DNA of 64,000 nucleotides from Brachynemurus nebulosus (taxonomy: Eukaryota > Arthropoda > Insecta > Neuroptera > Myrmeleontidae): NCBI GenBank assembly GCA_035578155.1, contig JAPWDM010000044.1, forward strand, positions 2,383,501-2,447,500, in the 5' to 3' direction. Below, piece by piece: positions 1-10,521 of the stretch; position 1 is the first letter of the stretch; every line of letters starts with the position of its first letter. The position numbers were made by a program, and so were the translations under genes. The notes beneath the pieces were generated by a model, which saw only the letters and a list, made by a program, of their open reading frames with translations, was not told where the DNA came from and did no database searches.

Positions 1-845
1 AAAAGGTACTAGCTGGATACTAACTGAATACACGTACAAAATTTCAGCCCTCTAGGTTTCCTTAGACAGTCTCGAGACGTGTTAGAAAACAAGCAAAAAA
101 ATTAAGGAAATATTGGCGTAAAAATCGTGGGGGTAAGGGTTAAAAGTTGAAACCTCCAAAAAACAGTGTCTGGCTATTAGCTTAACCTGTACACAAAATT
201 TCAGCCCTCTAGGTTTATTTGGGGAGATTTTCAACCGAACGAAACTGTTAAAAAACAAGAAAAATCATGTTCTTTTCGGTATAAAAATGGTGGGGGGAGG
301 GGTTAAAAGTCGAGACCCCCAAAAGGCACCCCCTTGATACTAACTCAATCCGAATACAAAATTTCAGCCCTCTAGGTTTATTCGGGTGACCTGTGCGAGT
401 GGTACAAACTTCGAAAACGTCAAAAAAGCATGATATTATAGCTTAAAAATGGGGGGGGGGGGGGTTAAAATATTAAAATCTTCGAAAAGCACAACCTAGG
501 TATGAACTCTATCAACACACCAAATTTCAACCCTCTACGTTAATTCTGGAGGGCTGGGGGCGTGTTAGATCCAGCGAAAATCGTTTTTTCCGCCCTACTC
601 CCTCCAAATCATCCTAGGAAAATGAATTTTGGATATGTTGTAGATAATTCACCGAAACATTATTTCCAACCGGTTTGAAAAATTTTTATTGCTTTTCTGC
701 CCCCCACCACCCCCTTAAAGGTTGGGTCGGATTCAAAATTTGACCCCACTTTGATAGTATGGTTGTGCATCGGAATGAGCCCCATTTACCAAATTTGAGC
801 TCTTAACTTCCATAGGGGGGCCCTACACATATTAAAAGGTAGCGG

Positions 846-925
<80 letters not shown>

Positions 926-1562
926 CATTTTTTTCTACATATTCGTGTTCTACGGGTCCGAAAACGGATAGCGCCCCTACTCTCGCCTCTCGCCGTTCTG
1001 GTCGTATAGACTGTATTAGTCTAATTTTTTCAAGGAAAAATTCGATTAAAAAGTGAACTTACTTTTATAACAAATGCAATACACAAATATTAAGTAATTT
1101 AAAAATCTTACTAAAGTCACTGTTTATTCATAAAGTAGGAATTTTGGATTTTTATTATTTATGAAATAGAAATTTTAGATTTTTTTGGAAAGAAAAAATA
1201 TCTTCATAAAGGCCTTCAAGTTTACTATTTAAGTTCCTTTTTTAATATTTAAAAATAAAACACAAAGGCAATTGGCGGATAAGCATGGGTAGGAATGCCC
1301 TCGTACGAATTACGTTGGCTTTTTTCCTGCTAACTGCTATCGGTACAAATATAAAATTTACTGAGATTCAGTCCTTAAAAACTTAAAACCTTTTTTTAAA
1401 GCCCCGATCAACCGGACACGCATAATCAGTTTTGAAACCACCAAAATGACAAATCGCTTGTAGACTTTCAAGTACGCTTCGTTTGTAGACATTCAGTACC
1501 GAAAATGAAAGGAAAAATTCGACTTCCGAGATGGGGCCCCGCTGCTCACGGCGTTTTTATTT
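1..1562 (-). repeat. Dispersed unclassified repeat, copy 1
   Basis: The stretch 1-1052 is the reverse complement of 31590-32760, and 1053-1562 matches the tail of copies 3 and 4 in forward orientation, so this copy is itself rearranged. It contains at least four degenerate modules of about 155 bp, each marked on this strand by a motif close to ACAAAATTTCAGCCCTC (near 38, 190, 357 and 518). A (TA)n core and a conserved end CTGCTCACGGCG followed by T-runs (near 1545-1562) are also present. No coding capacity and no clear terminal inverted repeats are visible. I cannot assign the family to a class. Confidence 0.75.
849..920. repeat. (TA)n microsatellite
   Basis: This is an uninterrupted TA tract. 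It is the internal core of the dispersed repeat family, since copies 3 and 4 carry (TA)n at the equivalent position. Nothing here is coding. Confidence 0.97.
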
Positions 1563-1651
1563 ATAAAATAGGAATTTTGAATTTTTTGGAAAGAAAAAAT
1601 ATCTTCAACAAGGTCTTCAAATTCACTGTTTAAGGTCACATGATGGGTAGG
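1563..1651 (+). repeat. Dispersed repeat, copy 2, left piece
   Basis: The sequence repeats the AGGAATTTTGAATTTTTTGG and CTTCAAATTCACTG region seen in the other copies, then stops at ATGGGTAGG. The same nine bases recur at 8541-8549, where this repeat copy resumes, and it resumes again at 14413 after the long-TIR element. The copy was therefore split by two later insertions. Confidence 0.6.
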
Positions 1652-3969
1652 CACTTGAACTAGATTTAAAAATTGCTAATACCTATTTTGAGAAAAACAA
1701 AAACTCTAGATGGACGTGGCGATCAGCAAATAATAAAACGTTCAACGAAATTAACTACATATTAACAAATAATATCAAGCTCGTTAAAAACACGGGTGTG
1801 ATAACTAACTTTCAGTTCTACTCCGATCATAGACTTCTAAGAAGTGAAATAAATATTAACCAAACACAAAAAAGAAGCCGAAAAAATTTTCAACGACGTA
1901 CGACGCCAACTATTGTACGAACCGAAAATCCAGAATACAACAAAATCCTTGCACAAAAATTGGAAGCTTATAACAGCAAGGCCAACACACTACAAAAAAA
2001 TTATGATGTAATAGAAAGTAGTATATTGTCGGCTACTGAGAGTATCTTATATCAAAAACCAGACTCATCCAGACGTGGAAAATTCTCAAAAGAAACCATC
2101 AACCTTATGAAGAAAAGAACCACTTTGCAAAACATAATGAATAAAACGTTACAGGAGAAGATTGAACTAGCGGAAGTGGATAAACTAACCAAACGGGAAA
2201 TTCGAAAAGATTTGCGGCATAACAACTCGGAATTGATTAAAAATGTTCTAGAAGATACTATCTCAATTAAGAAACTACATAAAAAACTAGTACTAAAGAA
2301 TAAGAAATGGATTTCTAAACTTCAAGATGAACATGGTATACACAAATACAATAGAAACTTCATAATATTAATTGCAACTTCATTTTACCAAAAATTATAT
2401 ACCAGTTTAATTCCAGTAGAAGATGCAAAAAGAATAATCCCACTTCTAAACGATAAATCTCCCGTGCCACCGATATTAGTGAGTGAAACAATTGAAGCTA
2501 CTAAAAATTTAAAAATTGATAAATGTGCTGGTGATGATAATATAAAAAATGAGTTCATAAAGCAAGGTAGTGAAGAGTTATATCCAGTGTTGACAAATAT
2601 GTTTAATGAAATTCTCGATAAAGAAAGTGTTCCGATACAGTGGTTACAATCAACAATAATGCTCCTCTACAAGAAAGGAGATCCGTCATTAATATCTAAT
2701 TATAGACCGATAAGTTTATCCTCTACATTGTATAAGTTATTTACAACAATTTTACTTAAAAGATTAGAACCAATTTTAGACTTTCAGCAGTCGTATGAGC
2801 AAGCAGGCTTTAGGAGAGACTTTTCGACGATCGACCACTTACAGGCAATCAATCAAGTCATGGAGAAATGTAAAGAATATGGTAAGCCCTTATACATGGC
2901 TTTTATTGACTATTATAAAGCTTTTGATACCATAGAACATCCATATATATGGCAGGCATTAAAGAAAGCTAATGTTCATGATAAGTATATTCGTATTATA
3001 AAACGCATTTATGATAAAATCATAAGTATTATAAATTGAGATTGGACAGAGATGGCCCAGTGTTTCCGCTGGGTAGGGGCACTAAACAAGGGGACCCTCT
3101 ATCGCCAAAATTATTCAATGCTGTTTTACAGCTAATATTTGACATGTTAAACTGGGAAAAAGTGGGAATTAAAATCGATGGAATACACTTGTCTAATCTT
3201 CGATTCGCCGATGACATAGTCTTGTTTTCACATTGTCCTAATGAATTGTCTTATATGCTAAAACAATTAGAACACTGTAGTAAACTGACAGGGTTAATTA
3301 TAAATTGTGAGAAAACAAAGATTATGTCAAACGCAAATCCAGTAGAAATAATTATTAATGGCACTAATGTAGAAATTGTAAATAACTACAAATATCTAGG
3401 ACAGATGCTTTCATTTGATAACAGTGGCGATCTAGTAATTCAACAGAGGGTTACCAATGCTTGGCGGAAATACTGGCAGCTAAAACATATCATGAAAAGC
3501 GATGTGCCGCTTAGTTTAAGGAGTAAAGTGTTTAACACGTGTATTCTTCCTGTACTTACTTACGGACTACAAACCTGTGCACTCACTACAAAGCAGTATC
3601 AAAAGTTGAAAGTGTGCCAACGAAGCATTGAACGTAATATGTTAAATATAACACGTAAACATAAAATCCGTTGTGCACACATTAGAAACCAAACAAAAGT
3701 TAAAGATGTTGTGGTGAGTGTGCGTAAGTTAAAATGGAGATGGGCGGGTCACGTGTTGAGATTGTCAGACAACCGTTGGACTAAGCGGTGCATTACATGG
3801 ATCCCATATGACGGTAAAAGAAGAATTGGGCGACAGTATAAAAGATGGAAGGACGAATTGATTGCATCTGCGGGTGGTGGATGGTCGGCACTCTACCGAA
3901 CTGCACAAAATAGACACGAATGGTCTCGGTTGGGGGATGCCTTTGTCCAGTAGTGGGACATGTTCAGGC
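1652..3969 (+). pseudogene. 5'-truncated RTE-like LINE (endonuclease end plus reverse transcriptase)
   Basis: The reading frame is open from about 1651. It begins inside an APE-type endonuclease, with WTWRSANNKT and then SDHRLL of the SDH motif near 1825. A reverse transcriptase follows: NYRPISL near 2700, motif A AFIDYYKAFD near 2905, and after a frame change near 3030-3040, TKQGDPLSP and FADDIVL near 3205-3225. A C-terminal region with GHVLRL and KRWKDEL ends at 3953. The frame change at about 3036 and the missing 5' half make it dead. The (TTA)n tail directly after 3969 is the usual 3' end of RTE-clade LINEs. ATGGGTAGG at 1643-1651 and 8541-8549 is the probable target duplication. RTE is my best clade call. 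Confidence 0.8.
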
Positions 3970-3992
3970 TTTATTATTATTATTATTATTAT
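3970..3992. repeat. (TTA)n microsatellite, 3' tail of the RTE-like LINE
   Basis: This short TTA tract follows the truncated LINE and directly precedes the 3' end of the R4/Dong-like element. A much longer TTA tract lies on that element's other side (8485-8542). The two are best read as one array split by insertion. Confidence 0.85.
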
Positions 3993-4203
3993 AGACTTTT
4001 ACGCCAACCTGGCGCTCACTACTCAGTAGGACAGTACTGGGTAACATTCACCTATACCGGCATTATGCAAGGTATTAGGCTCTGTGGAAGGGTAATGTGC
4101 CAAACCAATCCGTAAAAGTACCGTAGTACATTCACGGACGGGTTTGTCACATCACTCCTTATATTGTTGTTGTTGTTGTTGCTTGAAACGAGGTGTTATG
4201 CGT

Positions 4204-7200
4204 CTATTTTGGTGTATACTGGTTCGTACGACGAGACTTTTGTGGGAGCGTAGATGTTGGCTCAATGACAGAGGGCTGTGAAAGCCTAGTTCGTTTTCGT
4301 GTCCTCAGATGGTAGGTAGGAGTAGGGACAGAGGGAAGGGAAAGGACTGTTTGTGTTTGTGTGTGTGTTTGTGTATGTGTGTGGATGTGTCTTTCTATTT
4401 TACGTTTCTTGGTGTAGATGTTTTCTGGTTCATCAAATTGCTCATTAAGATCGGGTGTTCCTGGAACTGCGCGTTTAGATGGTACAGAGGTTGACGGACC
4501 TTGTGTGTTATTGAATTGAGGAGGATTGTGCACCAGAGCGGTAACAGTGACAGTGCGGCAGTTGTTCGATACCCCCTCTCCATCAGACGAATCTGGATCT
4601 GTATGTGTGTTAAGTGTTTGTCTTTCAGTGTTAGTGTATTGTGTGTTTATGTATGTGTGTTGTGTGTCAGTAGGATGAGTGTCAGTGTATTGTTCGCTCA
4701 CTGTAGATCGCTCAGATGGAGTAGAAGCAGGTCTTGTGCTTTCACATATCGCAGTCGGATTCGTATTACTGAGGAACTTCCGTACTATACGACACGTGTT
4801 TATGATCACTGCCTTTTGCATAGTGACATATGTGTATTTTGGGAGACCCAAGAGGCTCAAACTATTATGTAGTGTGTGTGGAATGACCCCGGTGGCACTG
4901 AGCACTATTGGAACGATGTGGACATGTTCCATTCGCCATTGTTGTTTTATTTCGGCTGCGAGGTCAGTGTATTTATCCAATTTAACTGCGTGTGTTTTTT
5001 GTAAGTTGTGTGTATTTGGAACCGCAATATCGATCAGATAGGTTGTCTTAGTGTTTTTCATTACGAAGGTGATATCTGGTCGATTATGATTTATGGTCTT
5101 ATCTGTAATAATCGACCGATCCCAGTAAAGTCTACAGGAGTCATTCTCCGCTACTACTTTTGGTGTGAGCTTGTAGTAAGGTGTTTTATCGGTTATAAGG
5201 TGGTGCTTGACCGCTAGTTTCTGGTATATGATTTTGGCAACCTGGTCGTGACGGTGTTTGTATTCGGATTGAGCGAGCTGAGTACAGGCAGCTGTGATGT
5301 GTTGGATCGTTTCAGGTTTGGAATGGCATCTCCGGCATGAGTCAGATGTTATTGACGAGTCACGAAGTATGTATTTTGAGTAATTCTTTGTATGAATTAC
5401 TTGATCTTGTATAGCTAGCATGAATCCTTCAGTCTCCGGGAAAAGACTTCCTTGACTCAACCAGGCGTGGGACGCTGCTTTGTCGACGTTACTCTGATTA
5501 AGATCATGTGGATGTCTCCCATGTAAAGGCTTCCGAATCCATTGCTGAATTTTGTCCTCCTTCGTGACCAAACGGCAAAAACTGTCTGGCATTTCTGTGT
5601 GTGAGAGGTTTAATGGTGTGTATGCCTTGTCGGCTTGGATTATTACATTGTGTAAGTGTGATGTGTGTGTTTTGGTGTAAAAGTATTCTCGCAAGTTATG
5701 AACCTGTTTATTATGCGTGTTCCTTATGTCTATAAGACCTCGACCCCCTTCGGCTCTTGGCAGCGTCAATCGTTCTATCGCTGCTTTGGGATGATGAATT
5801 CTGTATTTGGTCATAAGGACGCGGGTCTTGATCTCGATGTTTGTCAAGTCCGTAGGCGTCCATTTGATTACCCCAAATGAGTATGTTAGCACCGGGACTG
5901 CGTAGGTGTTAATTGCTTTGATGGTTTTTTTTCCATCAAGGTGGGTGCTCAGTAATCTCCGTACACGCGTTAGGTATTGCTGCATCAGGTGTTGTTTTAC
6001 AGCGTTGTGATCTATACGTTCGTCCTGATTGAATCCGAGATACCGATACGACTCTCCCTCGTCCATGGGCTGCATAACAGACTCTGGTTCGAGTTCGAAT
6101 GCGACCGCATCTCGTTTTCCTCCAGAACGACATTGTGTTCGACATTTATCGATTCCGAACTCCATACAGAGGTCTCGCGAAACCTCGTTGGAAAGTCCCA
6201 GCAGCTGCTGTAATTGATGTTTAGTAGCTGCATAGATCTTAATATCATCCATGTACATTAGATGTGAAATGGTATGGCGCGAATTCGTTTGCGTACCTAC
6301 ATTGTAACCGTATTTGGTTTCATTTAACAGGCGAGAAAGTGGATTCATTGCGAGACAAAACCATAATGGACTCAATGAGTCGCCTTGGAATATGCCGCGT
6401 CTTACTTGAATAAGGTCGCTTGTTGTTTTTTCATTACCAATACTCAAATGTAAGGTCGTTCGCCAGTCGGACATGATCGTTCCAAGGAAGTTCACGATAC
6501 TTGGGTGTATTTTGTACAGCTCCAATACTCTCCGCAACCAGGAGTGCGGGACCGAATCAAATGCCTTTTTATAATCAATAAACGCTGTGTACAGGTTACG
6601 TTTTCTCCCTTTCGCTTGTTCCAGTACTACGGAGTCAATCAGAAGCTGCTCTTTGCAGCCTTGTGACCTCTTTCGACATCCCTTTTGTTCTTCTGTCAGT
6701 ATGGTGTTAATCTGACAATGCTCATTGATCTTTTCTGCCAGACAGGACGTCAAAATCTTATACACTGTAGGCAAGCAGGTGATAGGCCTATAATTCGCAG
6801 GATTTTTTGTACCACTGTTTTTAGATTTCATGTATGTGATACCCTGCGTTAGGAACTTCGGTGTCAGGTTTGGTGTTTTTATAAATAGTGTAAAGTGTTC
6901 AGCGAGATACTTGTGTGTTGATGTAAAGTGTTTGAGCCAGTAGTTTTGTATGTTGTCGATGCCAGGTGCCTTCCAGTTATGCGATCTCTGTAAAGCTCTG
7001 GAGACGTCCTCTGTAGTAATGTCCGTATAGGGCATCTCCGGAAGATGTTCGTTATTCCTGTACTCTGTATCGATCCAGCTGGCTTTGTCATTATGGTCAA
7101 TGGTGTTGGACCATATATTCGCCCAGAAACTATGGAGTGCGTTCTTCTCCGGTAGACCATTACTGTCAGTTACCGTGTTCGTTAGAGACTGATAAAACCG

Positions 7201-8286
7201 TCTCTCGTTTCTGCTGAACGCTTGGTTTTGTCGTCTGCGTTCAGTACTGGTCTTATATCTTCGTAAGCGCTTCGCTAGTGCTGTTAATTTTTGGTGAAGC
7301 GTATCTCTGATCTCTGTGAGTGTTTTATTGGGTTCCTCATATTGTGTGTGTACTGTGTGTTTGTGTAATATGTCGTGTATGTATTTGTTGAGCCGTTTGG
7401 ACCTCGTACCCTGTTGGTATTGGGTGATCCTGCCGAGGTTGCATCGGATGTTGCTGATGCGTTTATTCAATCGTGTTTCCCAGGCAGGAGTTTTGTGTTC
7501 CTTCGAGTTGTGCGCTACAGGTGGTGTTACATCGGACCCGTTACAACGTATAGCTGCAACGGCTCCACAATAGATAGCTGTGTGTAACTCGATAAAATTG
7601 TCACATGTTTCTAAGTGTTTAGGCAGTATTGTATTGTTCAATATCTCAACGATCTCAGCCAATCTACGTGAGGTGTGTTGTTTAGGCAACAAGTACCTAT
7701 GTGTGGGGTCCGTCCCTTCAAATTCAGTAAGCGCTGTGTTAAATTCCAGTTCGATCTTTTGCAGTAGGGTGTCATTTACTGCTGTCTCATGGTGGTCAGG
7801 CTCATTCTCGACAAGTTGTTGAGTGTCGTTTTGTGTGGGGCTCTCCATTTCTGGTGGGCCGTCGTCCTGACTTTCTTCATTTTGAGCAAATTGATGTGCG
7901 ACTTGTGTTTTAATCGTGTTTATGAGGGAGAAAGGGATAAGGTTATTGGTAAAAATGACACGTTTTTGGTCTGCCAGTCTCTGTTCAGTGACGCGACTAA
8001 GGTGAGGGTAGGTGCGCGCGAACTCTTGATGTAATTTCGTACGGTAACCAGTTTTGTCCGTTTCAAGTCTAGTAACTTGGAAGTATGTGCGTACGATGAA
8101 TTCATTCAGTTCATCTGTCCATTGCATACGCACACGCTTCTTACCAGCTTTAGTGGTCCCCAAAGGATGCTCCGAGGAAACACTTAAAGTCGGCTGAGCC
8201 AAAGGTGTTGGGGGCTCCGTAAGTAGGGCAGTAGCATTTTGGCTGAAGGTGTTGTTACAGCTGACAGGTGGCTGCCTAGAACCCAA
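4204..8286 (-). CDS. R4/Dong-like LINE polyprotein: reverse transcriptase plus restriction-like endonuclease
   Basis: An open frame of 1360 codons. The N-terminal region is polar and includes a basic, Myb-like stretch (QWTDELNEF). The reverse transcriptase spans roughly residues 420-700: NYRPITC, FIDYKKAFDS, GIFQGDSLSP and the catalytic YMDD near residue 677. Near residue 984 is a C-terminal zinc knuckle (CRRCHSK with downstream H and C). Near residue 1069 is a PD-(D/E)XK-type restriction-like endonuclease (RPDI...YLIDIAVP). This order is that of single-ORF R2/R4 LINEs. The TTG at 8286 is not a convincing start. The frame is open further upstream as far as a stop near 8396, and an ATG at 8393 is put out of frame only by an A12 run. 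A one-base indel in that run probably shifted the true start. Otherwise the ORF is undamaged. Confidence 0.88.
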   Translation of the reverse strand: MGSRQPPVSCNNTFSQNATALLTEPPTPLAQPTLSVSSEHPLGTTKAGKKRVRMQWTDELNEFIVRTYFQVTRLETDKTGYRTKLHQEFARTYPHLSRVTEQRLADQKRVIFTNNLIPFSLINTIKTQVAHQFAQNEESQDDGPPEMESPTQNDTQQLVENEPDHHETAVNDTLLQKIELEFNTALTEFEGTDPTHRYLLPKQHTSRRLAEIVEILNNTILPKHLETCDNFIELHTAIYCGAVAAIRCNGSDVTPPVAHNSKEHKTPAWETRLNKRISNIRCNLGRITQYQQGTRSKRLNKYIHDILHKHTVHTQYEEPNKTLTEIRDTLHQKLTALAKRLRRYKTSTERRRQNQAFSRNERRFYQSLTNTVTDSNGLPEKNALHSFWANIWSNTIDHNDKASWIDTEYRNNEHLPEMPYTDITTEDVSRALQRSHNWKAPGIDNIQNYWLKHFTSTHKYLAEHFTLFIKTPNLTPKFLTQGITYMKSKNSGTKNPANYRPITCLPTVYKILTSCLAEKINEHCQINTILTEEQKGCRKRSQGCKEQLLIDSVVLEQAKGRKRNLYTAFIDYKKAFDSVPHSWLRRVLELYKIHPSIVNFLGTIMSDWRTTLHLSIGNEKTTSDLIQVRRGIFQGDSLSPLWFCLAMNPLSRLLNETKYGYNVGTQTNSRHTISHLMYMDDIKIYAATKHQLQQLLGLSNEVSRDLCMEFGIDKCRTQCRSGGKRDAVAFELEPESVMQPMDEGESYRYLGFNQDERIDHNAVKQHLMQQYLTRVRRLLSTHLDGKKTIKAINTYAVPVLTYSFGVIKWTPTDLTNIEIKTRVLMTKYRIHHPKAAIERLTLPRAEGGRGLIDIRNTHNKQVHNLREYFYTKTHTSHLHNVIIQADKAYTPLNLSHTEMPDSFCRLVTKEDKIQQWIRKPLHGRHPHDLNQSNVDKAASHAWLSQGSLFPETEGFMLAIQDQVIHTKNYSKYILRDSSITSDSCRRCHSKPETIQHITAACTQLAQSEYKHRHDQVAKIIYQKLAVKHHLITDKTPYYKLTPKVVAENDSCRLYWDRSIITDKTINHNRPDITFVMKNTKTTYLIDIAVPNTHNLQKTHAVKLDKYTDLAAEIKQQWRMEHVHIVPIVLSATGVIPHTLHNSLSLLGLPKYTYVTMQKAVIINTCRIVRKFLSNTNPTAICESTRPASTPSERSTVSEQYTDTHPTDTQHTYINTQYTNTERQTLNTHTDPDSSDGEGVSNNCRTVTVTALVHNPPQFNNTQGPSTSVPSKRAVPGTPDLNEQFDEPENIYTKKRKIERHIHTHTQTHTQTQTVLSLPSVPTPTYHLRTRKRTRLSQPSVIEPTSTLPQKSRRTNQYTPK

Positions 8287-8395
8287 CCTGTCGTCACCGT
8301 GATCTGAGCTGTCACATTCAGTGGTGACCCTGATGCGCCCGGTCGCTCCACCGGCAGCGGCAGTTTTCCGAGGCCTTTTTTTTTTTTCACCATCT

Positions 8396-8482
8396 TAATG
8401 GGTTGTCCTTTTAGTCGCCTTTTACGACAAGCAGGACTTACTGTGGGCAAATTCTGCAAAGTGAAGCCCCCACCCACAGGGC
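8396..8482 (-). ncRNA. Candidate HDV-like self-cleaving ribozyme at the LINE 5' end
   Basis: On the minus strand a 7-bp helix can form between CTGTGGG (8479-8473) and CCCACAG (8447-8441), like P1. Between them a TTC/GAA pair can close an 8-base loop (P3/L3). Next comes a nested hairpin, GTCCT...AGGAC with an inner GTCG...CGAC (P4), then CAA and CCCA, which can pair with TGGG after P1 (P2). This order of helices fits the double pseudoknot of HDV-like ribozymes known at 5' ends of R2-type and other LINEs. A weakness is that P1 would start with C rather than the usual G. Confidence 0.42.
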
Positions 8483-8483
8483 G

Positions 8484-8484
<1 letters not shown>

Positions 8485-8542
<58 letters not shown>
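8485..8542. repeat. (TTA)n microsatellite
   Basis: A long uninterrupted TTA tract adjoins the 5' end of the R4/Dong-like element. It marks that element's target site. Confidence 0.95.
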
Positions 8543-8558
8543 GGGTAGGAATACTCCT
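8541..8558 (+). repeat. Dispersed repeat, copy 2, middle piece with target duplications
   Basis: Only 18 bases of the host repeat survive between two insertions. ATGGGTAGG (8541-8549) repeats 1643-1651 and is the probable target duplication of the RTE-like LINE. ACTCCT (8553-8558) nearly repeats ACTCTT at 14413-14418 and is the 6-bp target duplication of the long-TIR element. Confidence 0.6.
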
Positions 8559-8967
8559 AGTAGAATGACTAGGACAGTTCTAGCACACCGCAAAACGGAG
8601 TAACTTGAACCCTTTTGACGATGTTTGAAAGCGTGTGTCTTAGGGTTCTATTGCACCCATTTTACGGTACTATACATTCCGAACTGATGAGTCATCAAAC
8701 TGTATCGATGTGCAAACCTTGACATTTGATCCCACACGCGCTCATACTGTTGGCCTTGAAATTCCAAAGACATGAGTCATCACCAGCAACCAAATTAATT
8801 CAAGTTAACCCATTATGCGTCACCACAATGTGTTCATCACGATTTGGTTTTGTGTTAACCCATTACCAGCCATAGTTTTTGAATCCAAACCTAACGCATG
8901 CGCAGACTGAATTTTAGAACCCGACGCATGCGCAGACTAAATTTTAGGTCACAAATTGATAGATGGG

Positions 8968-9410
8968 GTACACTAACGCGTCAAAAATATGGGGTTACCC
9001 TAACTCGGGGGTGGCCACAAACTTTTGATACCGTACTGTACTTAAATTTTTGGTACACCGCGGTGTCAAAAGTGCGGGCCCCCCTGACTAAAAAGGTATC
9101 CGATCACTTTTTGAAGCGTACTGTACTTATTTTGTGTACGTGCAAACCTTGACCCTAACACGCGCTTGCCTTAATTGCGTCATTTTAAACGAACGGTACA
9201 CTATCGCATCAAAAATGTGGGGAATACCCTAACCCAAGGGGTGGCCCCAAACTTTTGACACCATATTGTACTTAAATTTTTGGTACGTTACCGTGTCAAA
9301 AGTGTGGACTCCCTGATCAAAAAGGTATCTGATCACTTTTTGAAGCGTACTGTACTTATCACGTGCAAACCTTGGCCTCACTTAATTGCGTCATCTTAAA
9401 CGGAAATCGG
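8968..9410 (+). repeat. Two tandem units of roughly 230 bp within the left TIR
   Basis: Unit 1 (about 8968-9196) and unit 2 (about 9197-9410) share TACACTAWCGCRTCAAAAAT, a CCCTAAC block, ACTTTTGAYACC, GTACTTAAATTTTTGGTAC and TTTTTGAAGCGTACTGTAC in the same order. The right arm keeps one unit only. Within each unit GGTGTCAAAAGT and its reverse form recur, so they can fold. Confidence 0.75.
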
Positions 9411-9978
9411 GAGGCCGCTAAATTTTGTGGGGGGCACTGTACCAAGCGCTACCGCAAAACTAACTTCGGACTCCAGACTCAAGATTTCTGACCGCTACTG
9501 TACCTCCGGAAATCGGATTTCGATTGTACCTCAGCGGATTTTTTTGTATATGAGTCAGCACTTTATAAGATTACGTTGTTTATTTAGTAAAAAACTCGTG
9601 ACTTTTATACGGTTTGAGTTTGTTTATTTAAGATTTTTTAGCTGACTCAGGATGATGTAATTTTATGATGTTTGCAAATAGATACACATAGTATATTAAC
9701 ATATAATATCACATATAATATATAACGGGTGTATATTTAGTATTTTTAATGAATGTTTTCTTATACAGGGTGTATCATGAAATATGCTTTTCAATTAGAA
9801 TAATAAATATAATTGGATTTTTTTAATACTCTTATAGGTTAACGAAAGAAACTTCTTGCTGTAAAAAATAGGGGAATTTAGGGTAATAAATAAAACGCAC
9901 ATAATTTTTTTTTTAAATTTTATTTATAGAATATGTATACAGAAATTTAATTGCTTAAATCTATATATTACTTAAAAT
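9411..9978. other. Non-coding inner part of the left TIR
   Basis: This stretch lies between the tandem units and the 3' end of the arm ORF. It has no partner in the right arm, where it is deleted. A TACAGGGTGTATCA motif near 9765 resembles the ends of the small MITEs at 57956 and 58289, but I see no second end. No gene is visible. Confidence 0.4.
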
Positions 9979-10467
9979 CTACTTATTTTCCATATAAAAA
10001 TTTTTTAAAAGAATACAATTTTCTAATGAAAAAATTTTGTCAGAATGAAGCATACAGCGTCTTGAATAATATTCATCTCGCAGAATGGAAATCTTCGGTA
10101 CATCAAATATTTCTTCCAAATTCAAAATCCACGGCTGGTTTCCGGTACCATCAAACAAATTTGAAATCCATTTCTTCTTTTCACTGTGCTTGACGTATAT
10201 GACATCATACTTCTTTAATATAGGTTTCAATATGGTATGAAGTTTTTTGTACGGAATAAATCCATACGACCAAGGTATCCCATGCCAATTTCGGCAAAGC
10301 CAACGTGCAGCAGCCCGTTCATTTTTTTTCGGCAACTCGTTGAAATCAAACGGTTCGTCGAATATAAGATGTAATATTTCATCCGAATTTTCCGCAGCAA
10401 TACCAACTTCTTTAAAATAAAAGTCGTTGTTAGCTCCTTGATAGCCTTGTATGTCAAGAAACGCCAT
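9979..10467 (-). CDS. Uncharacterised 162-residue protein in the TIR of the long-TIR element
   Basis: The protein starts MAFLDIQGYQG and continues with a hydrophobic and acidic N-terminal third. The middle has a WLCRNWHGIPWSYGF segment and a YDVIYVKHSEKKKW strand-like segment. The C terminus carries CMLHSDKIFSLENC. I do not recognise a named family. The early D in a beta-strand context and the late H with following polar residues loosely recall DEDD-type exonucleases of the RNase H fold, but this is a weak impression. The start is well supported: an ATG 22 nt behind a TATA/initiator promoter. The right-arm copy is truncated, so this is the only complete copy. I infer a role in replication or mobility of the element from its position only. 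Confidence 0.68.
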   Translation of the reverse strand: MAFLDIQGYQGANNDFYFKEVGIAAENSDEILHLIFDEPFDFNELPKKNERAAARWLCRNWHGIPWSYGFIPYKKLHTILKPILKKYDVIYVKHSEKKKWISNLFDGTGNQPWILNLEEIFDVPKISILRDEYYSRRCMLHSDKIFSLENCILLKNFYMENK

Positions 10468-10485
10468 TTTTTACCGCCGCCGTAG

Positions 10486-10521
10486 AACTGAATTTATTCA
10501 CACAATCCACAACTTTATATA
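10486..10521 (-). promoter_or_regulatory. TATA plus initiator promoter of the TIR ORF
   Basis: On the minus strand TATATAAAG (10521-10513) is followed about 30 nt later by TCAGTT (10491-10486), a textbook arthropod initiator, and then by the ATG at 10467. The arrangement is identical in the right arm. Confidence 0.75.

Larger units (their letters stand above)
3993..8484 (-). mobile_element. Nearly complete R4/Dong-like LINE inserted in (TAA)n
   Basis: The element is about 4.5 kb on the minus strand. It has a 5' UTR of about 90 bases, one long ORF and a 3' UTR (4203-3993) containing a short CAA-repeat run. Both sides are TAA microsatellite as read on the element's strand. Insertion into TAA repeats is known for Dong elements of the R4 clade. 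The element appears full length because its 5' end carries a structured leader that ends exactly at the microsatellite. Confidence 0.85.

Noticed and set aside
4309..8105. Many plus-strand open frames opposite the R4/Dong-like ORF
   Set aside because: They are shadows of the minus-strand coding sequence with no recognisable domain.
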